Below are positions 63,930-64,000 of a DNA stretch of 64,000 bases, piece by piece (position 1 is the stretch's first letter; each line of letters starts with the position of its first letter). The position numbers and the translations under genes are program-made. The DNA comes from Aquimarina sediminis (GTDB taxonomy: Bacteria; Bacteroidota; Bacteroidia; Flavobacteriales; Flavobacteriaceae): NCBI RefSeq assembly GCF_002895435.1, contig NZ_POYJ01000008.1:124001-188000 (forward strand), in the 5' to 3' direction. The notes under the pieces were generated by a model. It had not been told where the DNA came from. It did not search any database and saw only the letters and a list, made by a program, of their open reading frames with translations.

Positions 63930-64000
63930 CTACCCTTCCATTTTTTCAGAAAGCTCAAACCAACGCATTTCATTTTCTTCGATTTCCTGGATAATCTTTT
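63930..64000 (-). CDS. C-terminal end of an ABC-F type ATPase (cut by window end)
   Basis: The last 22 codons of a minus-strand gene: KIIQEIEENEMRWFELSEKM then EG and stop. A charged coiled-coil tail with a RW(F/L)EL(S/A)E motif is typical of ABC-F/Uup-like ATPases in Bacteroidota. Only the tail is visible, so the call is tentative. Confidence 0.4.
   Translation of the reverse strand, partial: KIIQEIEENEMRWFELSEKMEG

Overview
The window is a contiguous piece of a low-GC chromosome from a member of the Bacteroidota, almost certainly Flavobacteriaceae and probably a marine, Aquimarina-like species (the genus is a guess). Support for this: promoters of the Bacteroidota form (TTTG, about 18 nt, TAnnTTTG), near absence of Shine-Dalgarno sequences except at rpsU, type IX secretion (T9SS) sorting domains, a PorP/SprF protein, two CarboxypepD_reg/TonB-plug outer-membrane barrels, DUF2851, DUF3467 and DUF4369 proteins, and RpoB/RpoC sequences of flavobacterial type.

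Layout. 1-5.7 kb: end of a DUF2851 gene, PspC protein and K+ channel, alanine/Na+ symporter, helix-hairpin-helix protein, acyl-CoA dehydrogenase. 5.7-7.3 kb: lipoprotein alpha-amylase behind two LacI-type operator palindromes. 7.3-9 kb: rpsU (strong SD), xerC, hpf. 9-22.6 kb: the translation/transcription core, tRNA-Thr, Tyr, Gly, Thr, tuf, tRNA-Trp, secE, nusG, rplK, rplA, rplJ, rplL, rpoB, rpoC, with a hairpin in many of the gaps. 22.6-24.7 kb: DUF3467 protein and convergent prfC. 25-31 kb: a surface module of a T9SS type B repeat protein, PorP/SprF and OmpA/PD40 protein. 31-32.7 kb: idi, a pterin synthase, a small ORFan and a second identical tRNA-Thr. 33-42.4 kb: mostly minus-strand accessory and metabolic genes (DUF4369 lipoprotein, DUF819 membrane protein, M61 peptidase, HAD phosphatase, an alpha/beta hydrolase lacking its serine, S1/P1 nuclease, AraC regulator, DoxX-like protein, a decayed DoxX pseudogene, DUF3052-like protein). 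42.5-49.7 kb: astacin metalloprotease, lipoprotein, TonB-type barrel with a membrane-anchored LuxR regulator, Fic protein. 49.7-56.7 kb: htpG, a structured non-coding stretch, a TPR histidine kinase/response-regulator pair, an orphan T9SS tail and a FabH-type enzyme. 57-64 kb: second TonB-type barrel, CoA-binding protein, Na+/solute symporter, orphan ABC ATPase, PAS protein, a degenerate methyltransferase-like protein and the tail of an ABC-F ATPase.

How it fits together. Most of the window is housekeeping. The accessory theme is life on polymers and surfaces: secreted or surface hydrolases (amylase, astacin, M61, S1/P1 nuclease), T9SS cargo and its outer-membrane partners, and outer-membrane barrels with their own regulators. 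I saw no prophage, insertion sequence, CRISPR array or recognisable defence island. The most notable signals are regulatory and degenerative: hairpins overlapping promoters, a terminator inside a coding start, the rpsU SD, the double hairpin before rpoB, lost catalytic residues, a DoxX pseudogene, and an intergenic stretch with several strong hairpins at 51.9-52.2 kb.
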